Origin: Bacillus sp. MRMR6
Lineage (GTDB): Bacteria > Bacillota > Bacilli > Bacillales > Cytobacillaceae
Length of the DNA: 64,000 nt
Assembly (NCBI RefSeq): GCF_001940785.1
Contig: NZ_MSLS01000012.1
Coordinates: forward strand, 59,798 to 123,797
Reading direction: 5' to 3'
Position numbers and translations under genes: made by a program. The notes below the pieces were generated by a model. It worked only from the letters and a program-made list of their open reading frames with translations, was not told where the DNA came from and ran no database searches. This document shows, piece by piece, positions 1 through 7,119 of the stretch. Every line of letters starts with the position of its first letter. The first letter of the stretch is position 1.

Positions 1-1
1 A

Positions 2-328
2 TCTTTTGAACCGTTTTATTCTTGGGCTATTGAAAATGGATACAACGAAGGCTTGAGTATAGACAGAATGAACAATGATGGGAATTATGAATCAAATAAC
101 TGTAGGTGGGCAAATCAATCTACTCAAATGGGTAATACTCGAAGAACTAAAAAAATTGAATATAAAGGCAGGATACAAAGCCTTGCGGAGTGGGCAAGAG
201 AATTAGGTCTCAATTATTACACACTAAGAAGCAGGCTTAGAAATGGCTGGGATGCAAAACGAATGTTTGAAACTCCAATGGAGGGTCGTAAATACTATGC
301 TCGACATAAATGCAATAGCAACCGGTAG
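2..328 (+). CDS. HNH/AP2-type phage endonuclease-like protein, 5' partial
   Basis: The reading frame is open from the first bases of the window, so the start lies outside. The visible part contains the block LSIDRMNNDGNYE...NCRW, typical of small phage HNH/AP2-type homing endonuclease-like proteins. It is followed by a C-terminal segment (SLAEWARELGL...TLRSRLRNGW) that looks like the helix-turn-helix these proteins use to contact DNA. Its last 32 bases overlap the start of the MBL-fold gene, whose ribosome binding site lies inside it. The catalytic HNH histidines would be upstream and are not visible, so activity cannot be judged. Confidence 0.7.
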   Translation, partial: SFEPFYSWAIENGYNEGLSIDRMNNDGNYESNNCRWANQSTQMGNTRRTKKIEYKGRIQSLAEWARELGLNYYTLRSRLRNGWDAKRMFETPMEGRKYYARHKCNSNR

Positions 329-998
329 TAAAGGGAATGCCTATTTAATTGATGACGGTGTAACTAAGCTTCTTCTAGAATGCGGTATAGCATGGAAAGA
401 GATTCAAAAAAAACTGAATTTTAGAACTTCGGAGATTAAAGGGTGCTTAGTCTCTCATAATCACAATGACCACAGCAAATCCATAAATGACGTTATGAAG
501 GCTGGAATTGACGTATACGCTTCGAAAGGCACCTTTGAGACTCTTAGGATTAACAACCATCGAGTGAAGCCTGTTAAAGCCCGTGAGCAATTCCAGATAG
601 GTACATGGACGATACTCCCTTTTGAAGTGGAGCATGATGTTTCTGAACCAATTGGATTTCTTTTAGCGAACAAACAAGGTGAGAAGGTGCTTTTCGCTAC
701 AGACACATACTTTATTCGGTATAAATTCCAGGGACTTACTCACGTTCTTGTAGAGTGCAACTATAGCAAAGAAATCCTTAATCAAAATGTAGCTGCTGGA
801 ATTATTGATAAGGGTAGGAAAAAACGGTTAATGCGGTCACATTTCAGTTTGGAGAACGTGAAGGAATTTTTAAAAGTAAATGATTTATCCAAGGTACAGG
901 AAATTTGGTTGTTGCATCTTTCAGATACAAATTCAGATGCGGATCTATTTAAACGAGAAATACAGGAACTAACCGGGAAAGTGGTTTTTGTTCCTTAG
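297..998 (+). CDS. MBL-fold metallohydrolase (phage early gene)
   Basis: A 233-residue protein of the metallo-beta-lactamase fold. The signature HNHNDH (residues 54-59) is the HxHxDH zinc-binding motif, and a second metal region follows around the FATDT segment. Members of this superfamily hydrolyse phosphoesters, nucleic acids or cyclic nucleotides; the substrate cannot be read from sequence. The start at 297 is preferred over one 54 bases upstream because GGAGGG at 280-285 is well placed for it. The gene overlaps the preceding HNH-type gene and sits in the early region of the prophage. Confidence 0.75.
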   Translation: MLDINAIATGSKGNAYLIDDGVTKLLLECGIAWKEIQKKLNFRTSEIKGCLVSHNHNDHSKSINDVMKAGIDVYASKGTFETLRINNHRVKPVKAREQFQIGTWTILPFEVEHDVSEPIGFLLANKQGEKVLFATDTYFIRYKFQGLTHVLVECNYSKEILNQNVAAGIIDKGRKKRLMRSHFSLENVKEFLKVNDLSKVQEIWLLHLSDTNSDADLFKREIQELTGKVVFVP

Positions 999-1037
999 AA
1001 ACCAAGAGTAACGATAATAATAGAGGAGGTATTTAAA

Positions 1038-1205
1038 ATGAAATGGGTTCAAATTAATGATTTAGCCTATGAACATGTATTTGAATTAGAAGGCGATGAA
1101 AGTACTACTATTCATTTGGTCGGTGATATTGAAAAAGCTAAAAGTAAATTAAAGATTATTTTCGGTTCTAGTGTGGAAATTGAAACATTTGAAGATGAAG
1201 AATAG
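1038..1205 (+). CDS. Small acidic phage protein (55 aa)
   Basis: A short frame starting MKWVQINDLAYEHVF and ending FEDEE, directly behind a strong AGAGGAGG ribosome binding site. It is acidic, with no recognisable domain. It lies between the MBL gene and the antirepressor-like gene in the same direction. Real by start context and codon pattern; function unknown. Confidence 0.6.
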   Translation: MKWVQINDLAYEHVFELEGDESTTIHLVGDIEKAKSKLKIIFGSSVEIETFEDEE

Positions 1206-1317
1206 CCACTATTCGAACAAATACGAGGTTATAAACCTCTTTTCTTTTAACCTAATTGCGAAATTTGATGAACGAAACAAAGTATAGAAAATAATTTGTT
1301 GCATAGGAGAGGGCGAA

Positions 1318-1971
1318 ATGAACCAATTAGTATTTATTGAGAGCAATCAAGCAGTTACAGACTCACTAATTGTCGCAGAGGTTTTTGGAAAACGGCACGA
1401 CAGAGTGCTTCAAGATATTCGAGATTTAGGTTGTAGTGAGGAATTTAGAGTCCACAATTTCGTGGAGTCCTCTTACATTAATTCTCAAAATAAGGAACTG
1501 CCAAAATACTACATGAACCAAAAAGGCTTCACACTTTTAGCCATGGGTTACACCGGGAAAGAGGCTATGAAATTTAAAGAGGCTTACATCAATGAATTTG
1601 AACGAATGGAACACGAATTAAAGAAGCCTAGAATTCTCTCGGATAAAGAACAACTTATGGCATCGATGAAATTATCTTTAGAAGCTGCAGAAGAAATTGC
1701 TGTTGTCAAAGAAGAAGTGAAAGAGGTTCGAGGCATGGTGGAAAATCAAATTACCTTAGATCACGGGGAACAGCGTCGCATTCAAAGGGCAGTTAATTGC
1801 AGGGTTTACGAATTGGAAACTGATAAAGAGTTTAGAAAAAAGCTATTTAGCGAGCTTCATAGAGAGATTAAGGATCGTTTTGCAGTAACCAGCTATAAAG
1901 ACATCAAGAGGAAGGATATGCAGACAGCTATCCGGTACATAGAGGGCTGGGTGCCAAGGAGGGTGTCATGA
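1318..1971 (+). CDS. Rha family regulator with ORF6C domain (antirepressor-like)
   Basis: 217 residues in two parts. The N-terminal half (about 1-100) has the Rha pattern (LIVAEVFGKRHDRVLQDIR ... SYINSQNKELPKYYMNQKGFTLLAMGYTG). The C-terminal half (about 120-217) resembles the ORF6C domain (VENQITLDHGEQRRIQRAVNCRVYEL). In lambdoid and Firmicute phages such proteins act as antirepressors or regulators of early transcription. A GGAGAG ribosome binding site precedes ATG 1318. The family is known from phages; the target here is inferred only. Confidence 0.8.
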   Translation: MNQLVFIESNQAVTDSLIVAEVFGKRHDRVLQDIRDLGCSEEFRVHNFVESSYINSQNKELPKYYMNQKGFTLLAMGYTGKEAMKFKEAYINEFERMEHELKKPRILSDKEQLMASMKLSLEAAEEIAVVKEEVKEVRGMVENQITLDHGEQRRIQRAVNCRVYELETDKEFRKKLFSELHREIKDRFAVTSYKDIKRKDMQTAIRYIEGWVPRRVS

Positions 1972-2048
1972 TATTAGGTATATTCTTTCTAATTTTGTTC
2001 GCATTCGTTATGGGTATGATAATCGGGGATTTTACTGCAGAAAAATAA
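1968..2048 (+). CDS. Tiny single-pass membrane protein (26 aa)
   Basis: A 26-residue frame MILGIFFLILFAFVMGMII... is almost entirely one hydrophobic helix. Its ATG overlaps the stop of the antirepressor-like gene and AAGGAGGG lies just upstream, giving translational coupling. Function unknown. Small phage membrane peptides of this kind are often unannotated. Confidence 0.45.
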   Translation: MILGIFFLILFAFVMGMIIGDFTAEK

Positions 2049-2049
2049 A

Positions 2050-2073
2050 AAACCTCTGCGCCAACAGAGGTCC
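2050..2073 (-). terminator. Hairpin oriented as a minus-strand terminator
   Basis: ACCTCTG and CAGAGGT form a stem around a 6-base loop. On the plus strand it is followed by no T-run, but on the minus strand it is followed by TTTTTTATTTTT, so by sequence it would stop leftward transcription. No leftward gene lies nearby. Confidence 0.5.
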
Positions 2074-2104
2074 TTACAAAATAACACATTATTAATATAT
2101 CACG

Positions 2105-2971
2105 ATGTACAAGAATTATACCAAGAATTTAGGGGTGATGGGCTTGGCGGACGTTCAACTAGAACATGGATACACCAGGATTGCTAACGACATTTTAGAA
2201 CATATTGCTAGAATCAAGCTAAGCCCCACTCAATATAGAATCCTTTTCCTTGTATGGCGGTGCACTTACGGTTTTCAGAAAAAAGAACATGATATGTCAT
2301 TATCATTTATTAGCGAAGGAACAGGATTAGATAAAAGAAATATTCGAAGAGAGCTAAAGGTGCTTGAGGATAAGAAAATCATTCATCAAAACATCAAAAA
2401 TGGCAGTTACAGAAAATTATCATTTAACAAAAATTATGATCAATGGTTGGTTGAAATCGAACCATGGGTGAAATCGACCATGGGCGAAACTGACAATGCT
2501 ACCATGGGCGAAACTGACAATGCCACCATGGGCGAAACTGACAACCAAAAAAGAAATAATAAAGAAAATATAAAGAAAAAAGATGTAGTAGTAAAAGGGG
2601 ATATAGCTGTGAATCGTATTTTAGATATTTTGGAAAAAAGCAAAATCCTCGGTGAAAAGGAAATTACAGAATTTCTTCGTGACGATATTGCGGACGTCAT
2701 CGATAACTTTGGATTTGATCAACCAGAAGAAATGATTATAGCGGCAATTAAAGAAACGGCAAGAGGAAACGGTAAAACTTGGCTTTATGTCTATAAAAAA
2801 TTAGTAGCTTGGAAGAAACAAGGAGTAAAGAGTATTGCAGATTTAGAGAATCTTCAAGGCGAGGAGGTCCAAAACAATGGCAAGAAGTATCGCAGAGGTA
2901 CTGGCAGAACTGCAGGAGAGAGTAAAAAAGAACCATTCAACTTCTTCGGTGATAAAGTCGGCAGATACTGA
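2105..2971 (+). CDS. Phage replication initiator / DnaD-like protein
   Basis: 288 residues. The N-terminal winged-helix region (about 15-120: ...TQYRILFLVWRCTYGFQKKEHDMSLSFIS...GLDKRNIRRELKVLEDKKII) is typical of phage replication protein O / replisome organizer N-terminal domains. A low-complexity linker carries three copies of an 8-residue unit (TMGETDNA). The C-terminal half (about 170-245) has a DnaD-like helical pattern (WLYVYKKLVAWKKQGVKS). It should bind the phage origin and recruit the loader encoded next, with which it overlaps by about 95 bases. Alternative in-frame starts exist at ATG 2138 and TTG 2144; the AGGGGTG at 2131 would fit the TTG. Confidence 0.75.
   Translation: MYKNYTKNLGVMGLADVQLEHGYTRIANDILEHIARIKLSPTQYRILFLVWRCTYGFQKKEHDMSLSFISEGTGLDKRNIRRELKVLEDKKIIHQNIKNGSYRKLSFNKNYDQWLVEIEPWVKSTMGETDNATMGETDNATMGETDNQKRNNKENIKKKDVVVKGDIAVNRILDILEKSKILGEKEITEFLRDDIADVIDNFGFDQPEEMIIAAIKETARGNGKTWLYVYKKLVAWKKQGVKSIADLENLQGEEVQNNGKKYRRGTGRTAGESKKEPFNFFGDKVGRY
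2477..2546 (+). repeat. 24-bp coding tandem repeat, 3 copies
   Basis: The 24-base unit ACCATGGGCGAAACTGACAA plus four bases repeats at 2477, 2501 and 2525 (the last one partial) inside the replication initiator. It encodes TMGETDNA repeats in the interdomain linker. A degenerate half copy precedes it. Confidence 0.85.
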
Positions 2972-3725
2972 GCATTACAACTGCTCAAATTGTAAGGATA
3001 AAGGTTTCCTTCTGGAAATGGTTCCAGACCTCCTTCCTGACGGAGAACAAAAGAAATGGCCCAATGGTTCATTAAAGTTCTATGAAGTCTTAAAGGACTG
3101 TGTGTGTGCTCCTAAAAGGCAAGCTACTCACCTTATGAAGTTTAGCGAGATTACGGATGAGTTTAAGAAGATGACATTTGGCAACTTTACCTTGGAGGGA
3201 AAGCCTGAAGCCATTCAGAAAGCTCACCAGTGTGCCGTAGATTACTATAAATCGTTTGACCATATTAAAGACCAAAGATGTAACTCTATTAGTCTATTGG
3301 GGCAGCCAGGAGCTGGCAAAACACATTTACTGACAGCACTTGCTAATAACCTAATCATGAAAAAACAAATCAGTGTTTTATACTTCCCGTTTGTGGAAGG
3401 CTTCAATGACTTGAAGGATGATTTCAATTTACTGGAGGAAAAACTCACGAAAATGAAACGTGTCGGAATCCTGTTCATTGATGATTTATTCAAAGGGAGA
3501 AAGGATCCTACAGACTTTCAAATTGAGCAAATGTTCGCTGTTATTAACTATCGATACCTTAACCATAAGCCAATCATGATTTCGTCAGAAAAGACGGTGG
3601 ACGAGCTGTGCGATATCGATGAGGCATTAGGCACTCGGATTTATCAAATGAGCAAAAATTATACGGTTGTGATTAAAGGAGATCGAAAGCTTTTAAATCA
3701 TAGATTGGTGGGTGTAGAGGAATGA
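2877..3725 (+). CDS. DnaC-like helicase loader / AAA+ ATPase
   Basis: 282 residues. Residues 142-149 (GQPGAGKT) form Walker A and ILFIDDLFK (about 198-206) forms Walker B, as in DnaC/DnaI-type loaders. The N-terminal part carries cysteines CSNC (36-39) and CVC (75-77) that could bind zinc, as in B. subtilis DnaI. The role would be loading the replicative helicase at the phage origin together with the upstream DnaD-like protein. The gene starts inside the preceding gene behind GGCGAGGAGG and its stop overlaps the next start (ATGA). Confidence 0.85.
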   Translation: MARSIAEVLAELQERVKKNHSTSSVIKSADTEHYNCSNCKDKGFLLEMVPDLLPDGEQKKWPNGSLKFYEVLKDCVCAPKRQATHLMKFSEITDEFKKMTFGNFTLEGKPEAIQKAHQCAVDYYKSFDHIKDQRCNSISLLGQPGAGKTHLLTALANNLIMKKQISVLYFPFVEGFNDLKDDFNLLEEKLTKMKRVGILFIDDLFKGRKDPTDFQIEQMFAVINYRYLNHKPIMISSEKTVDELCDIDEALGTRIYQMSKNYTVVIKGDRKLLNHRLVGVEE

Positions 3726-4096
3726 AACTAGGTGACAAAGTTACCACCTTTAAAATCTTAGTTAAATCTAATGAATACCTTCCAGACAATCCAGACTTGA
3801 TGACACCTGAACAAAAACAAAAATGGGAAGACGGTGACCCAATTTGGGTAAAAAAACGCGTGATAAAAAAATTTGAAAAGGCAAAAGAAGGCATCGTTGT
3901 TGGAAAAAGAAAAATCAGCGTTGCGAACCTCTTGGATTGGGTAGAAGGAGATTTTTATTTAGGTGAATATGCCCCAGACGGTCGATATCGTTCGATAGAG
4001 ACTACCTTTGAAAATGTATACTTAGTGGCTTGTAATTTGAAAGGTCTTTATTATGTCAGGCCTGAGGATGTAGAAGGGAGCGAAAATCATGTTTAA
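3722..4096 (+). CDS. Hypothetical phage protein (124 aa)
   Basis: Starts at an ATGA overlap with the helicase loader gene, with GTAGAGG as ribosome binding site. The N-terminus (MKLGDKVTTFKILVKS) and the segment GIVVGKRKISVANLLDW look like a small beta-barrel, similar in style to phage proteins that record permissible settings or binding surfaces. I recognise no family. Translationally linked on both sides to early phage genes. Confidence 0.65.
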   Translation: MKLGDKVTTFKILVKSNEYLPDNPDLMTPEQKQKWEDGDPIWVKKRVIKKFEKAKEGIVVGKRKISVANLLDWVEGDFYLGEYAPDGRYRSIETTFENVYLVACNLKGLYYVRPEDVEGSENHV

Positions 4097-4343
4097 AAGC
4101 GGCGACTGGATTATTGATAACAATAGCGGCACGTTTGGTACGGTTTCCAATGTATTTGTTGATGGTGTGACGGCACACTTTGGCAGGAGGGTAGTCATTC
4201 GAACCTTCGACCAAATTTCTTTAGCCCCAGTAGAAATCCCTCAGGAGGATTTACTAGCCATGCAGCATCTAGCTGTAGAAACAGGCGATCTTGAGTGGTT
4301 CTGTGAACTAGGCAAACGGTTAGGAGTGGATGTTCATGGATAA
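4089..4343 (+). CDS. Phage protein with IDEAL-like C-terminus (84 aa)
   Basis: The N-terminal part (FKSGDWIIDNNSGTFGTVSNVF) is a small beta-rich segment. The C-terminal segment LLAMQHLAVETGDLEWFCEL resembles the short helical IDEAL motif found in small Bacillus proteins, in which an alpha-helical turn ends in a GD.EWF.EL pattern. Overlaps its neighbours on both sides in a tightly packed early operon. Function unknown. Confidence 0.6.
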   Translation: MFKSGDWIIDNNSGTFGTVSNVFVDGVTAHFGRRVVIRTFDQISLAPVEIPQEDLLAMQHLAVETGDLEWFCELGKRLGVDVHG

Positions 4344-4563
4344 AAACTCGCAAAAATTAATTGATCAGCAACAGGTGGAAATCAATTACTATGATGCGCA
4401 GCTTTTAAGAGCAAGAAATGAAATTGCTGAATTAAAGAAGAAATCCCGTTTTGCTACTTACGAAAAAATGCTGAAAGAAAACACTGCCCTTGCACAAGAG
4501 GTTGCCAGGCTGAAAGGAGTAATCAATGAATATCAAAACAGTACCCAATTGTCCAGAGTGTAA
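4330..4563 (+). CDS. Small coiled-coil phage protein
   Basis: 77 residues, dominated by heptad-like helices (RARNEIAELKKKSRFATYEKMLKENTALAQEVARLKG). Overlaps the genes on both sides. A coiled-coil oligomer is likely; function unknown. The more probable start is ATG 4336, which removes two residues. Confidence 0.55.
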   Translation: MFMDKNSQKLIDQQQVEINYYDAQLLRARNEIAELKKKSRFATYEKMLKENTALAQEVARLKGVINEYQNSTQLSRV

Positions 4564-4732
4564 AACGGTTGGCACGGTGGTGAAACATAAACAGTTGATC
4601 GTTACCTTAGAATGTCCCAATTGCGATAAAACGTGGAATACCTTATCTAAAACTTGTAAAAAGTGTGGCAAGCCTAACGGGTTTGCGGTGGAAGGTACTT
4701 GTGGTTCATGTTATTCGGAAATGTATCGTTGA
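4526..4732 (+). CDS. Double zinc-ribbon phage protein (68 aa)
   Basis: Four CxxC knuckles in two pairs: CPEC and CPNC in the first half, CKKC and CGSC in the second. These predict two zinc ribbons in only 68 residues. GAAAGGAG precedes ATG 4526. Such proteins bind nucleic acids or act as adaptors; no specific family is recognised. Confidence 0.65.
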   Translation: MNIKTVPNCPECKTVGTVVKHKQLIVTLECPNCDKTWNTLSKTCKKCGKPNGFAVEGTCGSCYSEMYR

Positions 4733-4757
4733 ACCAAAAAGTGAAGGAGGGAAAACA

Positions 4758-4913
4758 TTGAAAAAGGTTTGTTGTGACAAAGTTGTTGAAACGAATTCGG
4801 TGTATTGGAATCCTTACAACGAAGTGGTTCAATGTCATAATTGCGGTCATGTTTATACACCATCAAGCAAATTAAAATATTTCTTAAACCGCCTATTTAA
4901 GTGGTGGGTTTGA
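4758..4913 (+). CDS. Small zinc-finger phage protein (51 aa)
   Basis: TTG start at 4758 behind AGGAGGG at 4745-4751. The protein has a CHNCGHVY knuckle and an upstream CC pair, so one zinc site is plausible. The C-terminus is aromatic and basic (FLNRLFKWWV). Function unknown. Confidence 0.55.
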   Translation: MKKVCCDKVVETNSVYWNPYNEVVQCHNCGHVYTPSSKLKYFLNRLFKWWV

Positions 4914-5027
4914 TACGCATTTCGAAGTATGACGCTTGTTAAAGGTTTTAAATGACTTTGACACATTGGTACTCACAACAAAGAAAAACGTCTCAGAATC
5001 CAAAATTGAAAGGCTGAGGTGGATGTA

Positions 5028-5234
5028 TTGGGTGTACTCTTAAAAGCTATGAATCTAAAAAAGAATATGAAGCAGCAGATTGTACTGGAACGGTTAAAAG
5101 AATTAGGTGTCACTCATTCACAGCAAGGGAAAGTCATCGAAGAACTAGATTACAACGAATTAAAATTCGAATTGGTCATCGCGGAAATGAACCAAGTGGA
5201 TATCGAGCATCCTGACCATAAATGGTTTCGATAA
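5028..5234 (+). CDS. Hypothetical phage protein (about 68 aa)
   Basis: A helical protein (MNLKKNMKQQIVLERLKELG...) of unknown family. TTG 5028 is chosen because GAGGTGG (5016-5022) is spaced properly for it; GTG 5019 is an in-frame alternative. It lies in the same early operon, 16 bases before the dUTPase-like gene. Confidence 0.6.
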   Translation: MGVLLKAMNLKKNMKQQIVLERLKELGVTHSQQGKVIEELDYNELKFELVIAEMNQVDIEHPDHKWFR

Positions 5235-5250
5235 GAAAGGGGAGAGTTAA

Positions 5251-5898
5251 GTGGATTTAGAAAAAATGTTAGAAATGCAGAAAGCATTGGATGAACGGAT
5301 TATTAAAGAAAAAGGACTGGAAGGACAAGAGTTATTTCCAAATACAGTCTTAGCTTTACAGGTTGAGCTTGGTGAGTTTGCAAATGAAGGTCGTTGGTTT
5401 AAACATTGGAGTGATAACAAAGTGCCAAAACATGGCGTTAATGCTCTTATAGATTGTCCGAAGTGTTCAGGAAATGGGTTCTGGTTCGCTGGAAATCGAG
5501 TTTGGTGTAGTAACTGTAAACATACTGGCAAGATATTTAATCCCCTTCTTGTGGAATTCGTTGATGGTGTTCACTTTTTCTTATCCATTGCCATTCAAAA
5601 AGGTTGGGAAGATGCTCTATGGGTTTATGAAGAACAATTAGATCCGGAAGAGTTTGATAATAATTTAACCGATTATTATCTCGAAATGGTATACCATCTA
5701 AACACTTGTTATATGCACAAATATTCAAAGGATGCCAAGATAGCGGGTTATCAGGCTAACCAATACTGGTTCAGAATGGCTTGGATATTGTTTCTGAACA
5801 TTGGAATTAACGGCTTTGACTTTACACAAGAGCAAATCGAGGGAGCTTACTTTGCTAAAAATGCAGTGAATCATAAGAGGCAGGAGGACGGCTATTAA
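5251..5898 (+). CDS. dUTPase-like all-alpha NTP pyrophosphatase with inserted zinc ribbon
   Basis: 215 residues. The EVGE-type metal motif appears as LQVELGEFANEGRWFKHW and the second acidic motif as LVEFVDGVHFFLSIA. These are hallmarks of the dimeric dUTPase / MazG-like all-alpha superfamily, which hydrolyses dUTP to dUMP and keeps uracil out of phage DNA. Between the two motifs lies an insertion with two CxxC knuckles (CPKCSGNG... WCSNCKHTG), a treble-clef or ribbon-like zinc site not part of the usual fold. GTG start behind AAAGGGGAG. Confidence 0.75.
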   Translation: MDLEKMLEMQKALDERIIKEKGLEGQELFPNTVLALQVELGEFANEGRWFKHWSDNKVPKHGVNALIDCPKCSGNGFWFAGNRVWCSNCKHTGKIFNPLLVEFVDGVHFFLSIAIQKGWEDALWVYEEQLDPEEFDNNLTDYYLEMVYHLNTCYMHKYSKDAKIAGYQANQYWFRMAWILFLNIGINGFDFTQEQIEGAYFAKNAVNHKRQEDGY

Positions 5899-6041
5899 TG
5901 ATATGTCCGGTCTGTAATCGTCCGTTAAGGAGCAAGAAAAGTGTTGCCAAGGGTATCGGTCCTGTGTGTGAAAAGAAATTGGAAAAATTAAAAGATAATC
6001 ATGATGAAAACCAGTTAATGGCCGATTTGAAGGTGGAGTAA
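5898..6041 (+). CDS. DUF6011-like zinc protein (47 aa)
   Basis: The sequence MICPVCNRPLRSKKSVAKGI followed by GPVCEKK matches the DUF6011 pattern: CxxC, a basic loop, then GIGPVC as the last zinc ligand. GCAGGAGG is the ribosome binding site. The stop TAA overlaps the ATG of the next gene (TAATG). Widespread in phages and function unknown. Confidence 0.7.
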   Translation: MICPVCNRPLRSKKSVAKGIGPVCEKKLEKLKDNHDENQLMADLKVE

Positions 6042-6508
6042 TGGGAAGTAAATATGGTTCAAAAAAAGTAGAGTTTGAGGGTCATATTTTTGACTCTCAG
6101 CTTGAGGCTAGGTATTTCAAACAATTGAAATGGCTTGAAGCAAATAAACAGATTTTATTTTTCCGTATACAACCTCGCTATTTACTGCAAGAAGCCTTTG
6201 AAAAGAACGGCAAGAAATATCGACGAATCGATTATCTGGCTGATTTTGAAATACACCATTTAGACGGAAGCATTGAAGTAGTCGATTGCAAAGGAGTTGA
6301 GACTACCGACTTCAAGCTGAAGAAAAAGCTTTTTGAATACAGATTTCCTCATACACTTTCACTGGTTACATACTCCAAGATAGATGGGGGCTGGATCACG
6401 CTAGAACAGCTGGCAAAAAATCGAAAGTTGAGAAAGGCTGTGAAGGAATCTGGAAGTAATGGTGGTAATCGCAGACGACAGAACAGCATGGATGAAACAA
6501 GAGGATAA
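6041..6508 (+). CDS. DUF1064 endonuclease-like protein
   Basis: 155 residues. The opening KYGSKKVEFEGHIFDSQLEARYFKQL and the core RRIDYLADFEI...VVDCKGVETTDFKLKKKLFE match DUF1064, a phage family of the PD-(D/E)XK nuclease fold. The catalytic set would be E in LEARYF, D in YLADF and D.K in VVDCKG. A role in Holliday-junction or branched DNA processing before packaging is inferred for the family. Its 3' end overlaps the next small gene. Confidence 0.75.
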   Translation: MGSKYGSKKVEFEGHIFDSQLEARYFKQLKWLEANKQILFFRIQPRYLLQEAFEKNGKKYRRIDYLADFEIHHLDGSIEVVDCKGVETTDFKLKKKLFEYRFPHTLSLVTYSKIDGGWITLEQLAKNRKLRKAVKESGSNGGNRRRQNSMDETRG

Positions 6509-6653
6509 ATGGGCTGCTTGTTTTTATCGCTGCCCTCTATTTAAAAATTGCTCTAGTCGATTCGGAATGGATTGTAAGAGATTAGGCGGTACCAAAATAG
6601 CGAAGGTGAGGGATGGTAATGCCAAAAAAAGTAAAGCGGAAAAGAAGGCTTAA
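6459..6653 (+). CDS. Small cysteine-containing phage protein (64 aa)
   Basis: Overlaps the DUF1064 gene by 50 bases behind a possible GGAAG site. Four cysteines (CFYRC, C, C) could hold a zinc ion. The tail is very basic. No family is recognised. Confidence 0.45.
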   Translation: MVVIADDRTAWMKQEDKWAACFYRCPLFKNCSSRFGMDCKRLGGTKIAKVRDGNAKKSKAEKKA

Positions 6654-6744
6654 AAAGGCAATCACTAAGCGCCAGAAAGAAATTGAAAAAAACAGCTTTC
6701 AAATTAGCGTGGCGAAATTATTGGGTGAAAGCAGGTATCCTTAA
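6619..6744 (+). CDS. Very basic small phage protein (41 aa)
   Basis: Starts MPKKVKRKRRLKKAITKRQK and overlaps the preceding gene in another frame. GGTGAGGG is the ribosome binding site and the stop TAA overlaps the next ATG (TAATG). The strong positive charge suggests nucleic acid contact. Coupling on both sides supports it as real. Confidence 0.45.
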   Translation: MPKKVKRKRRLKKAITKRQKEIEKNSFQISVAKLLGESRYP

Positions 6745-6983
6745 TGGGTAGCTTATCCAGAAAAATAAAAAGGGAAATACGACCCAATGTGTCTCATGTA
6801 AATCTGAAGTTATTGGAGCAGTTAGCAGAAGATCGCGGTTTTAATAAAGGGGCAGCTGAACAGCGAAAGAAAGATATTGAAAGTGTGGTAAATCTACTGG
6901 CTGACCTTGAAGAAGTGTCTGGAATAGGCGAAAAGACAGCTGATAAAATCCGATTCCATGTTATGAGCAAGTTTGGAAAATAA
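6744..6983 (+). CDS. Small helix-hairpin-helix protein
   Basis: 79 residues. The C-terminal segment VSGIGEKTADKIRFHV is a canonical helix-hairpin-helix motif (GIG.KTA), used for sequence-independent DNA binding in repair and recombination proteins. It follows the DUF1064 nuclease-like gene, so a joint role in DNA processing is plausible but unproven. Last gene before a hairpin. Confidence 0.6.
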   Translation: MGSLSRKIKREIRPNVSHVNLKLLEQLAEDRGFNKGAAEQRKKDIESVVNLLADLEEVSGIGEKTADKIRFHVMSKFGK

Positions 6984-7018
6984 AAAAACTCTTGCTGTTA
7001 TGAAAAACAGCAAGAGTG
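6983..7018 (-). terminator. Long hairpin oriented as a minus-strand terminator
   Basis: ACTCTTGCTGTT (6988-6999) pairs with AACAGCAAGAGT (7006-7017), a 12-bp stem. The run of seven A precedes it on the plus strand, so only minus-strand RNA would have the stem followed by T7. No leftward gene is nearby. Confidence 0.55.
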
Positions 7019-7064
7019 TACTACAAGTTGGCCCATCTACAAGACTAGCAATCTAATATACGTT

Positions 7065-7079
7065 TGTAAACGTTTTACA
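7065..7079. promoter_or_regulatory. Near-palindromic operator candidate
   Basis: TGTAAACGTTTTACA lies in the gap before the PP-loop ATPase gene, 41 bases ahead of its start. It resembles a catabolite-control (cre) half-palindrome but is imperfect. Could be an operator for this gene. Confidence 0.25.
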
Positions 7080-7119
7080 AAATATGACACAAAAAATACA
7101 TGATTAGGGAGGACTAGGA

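Noticed and set aside
7065..7079. cre site for carbon catabolite control
   Set aside because: Resemblance to the consensus is imperfect at a conserved C and a prophage gene is an unlikely CcpA target; kept only as a generic operator candidate.
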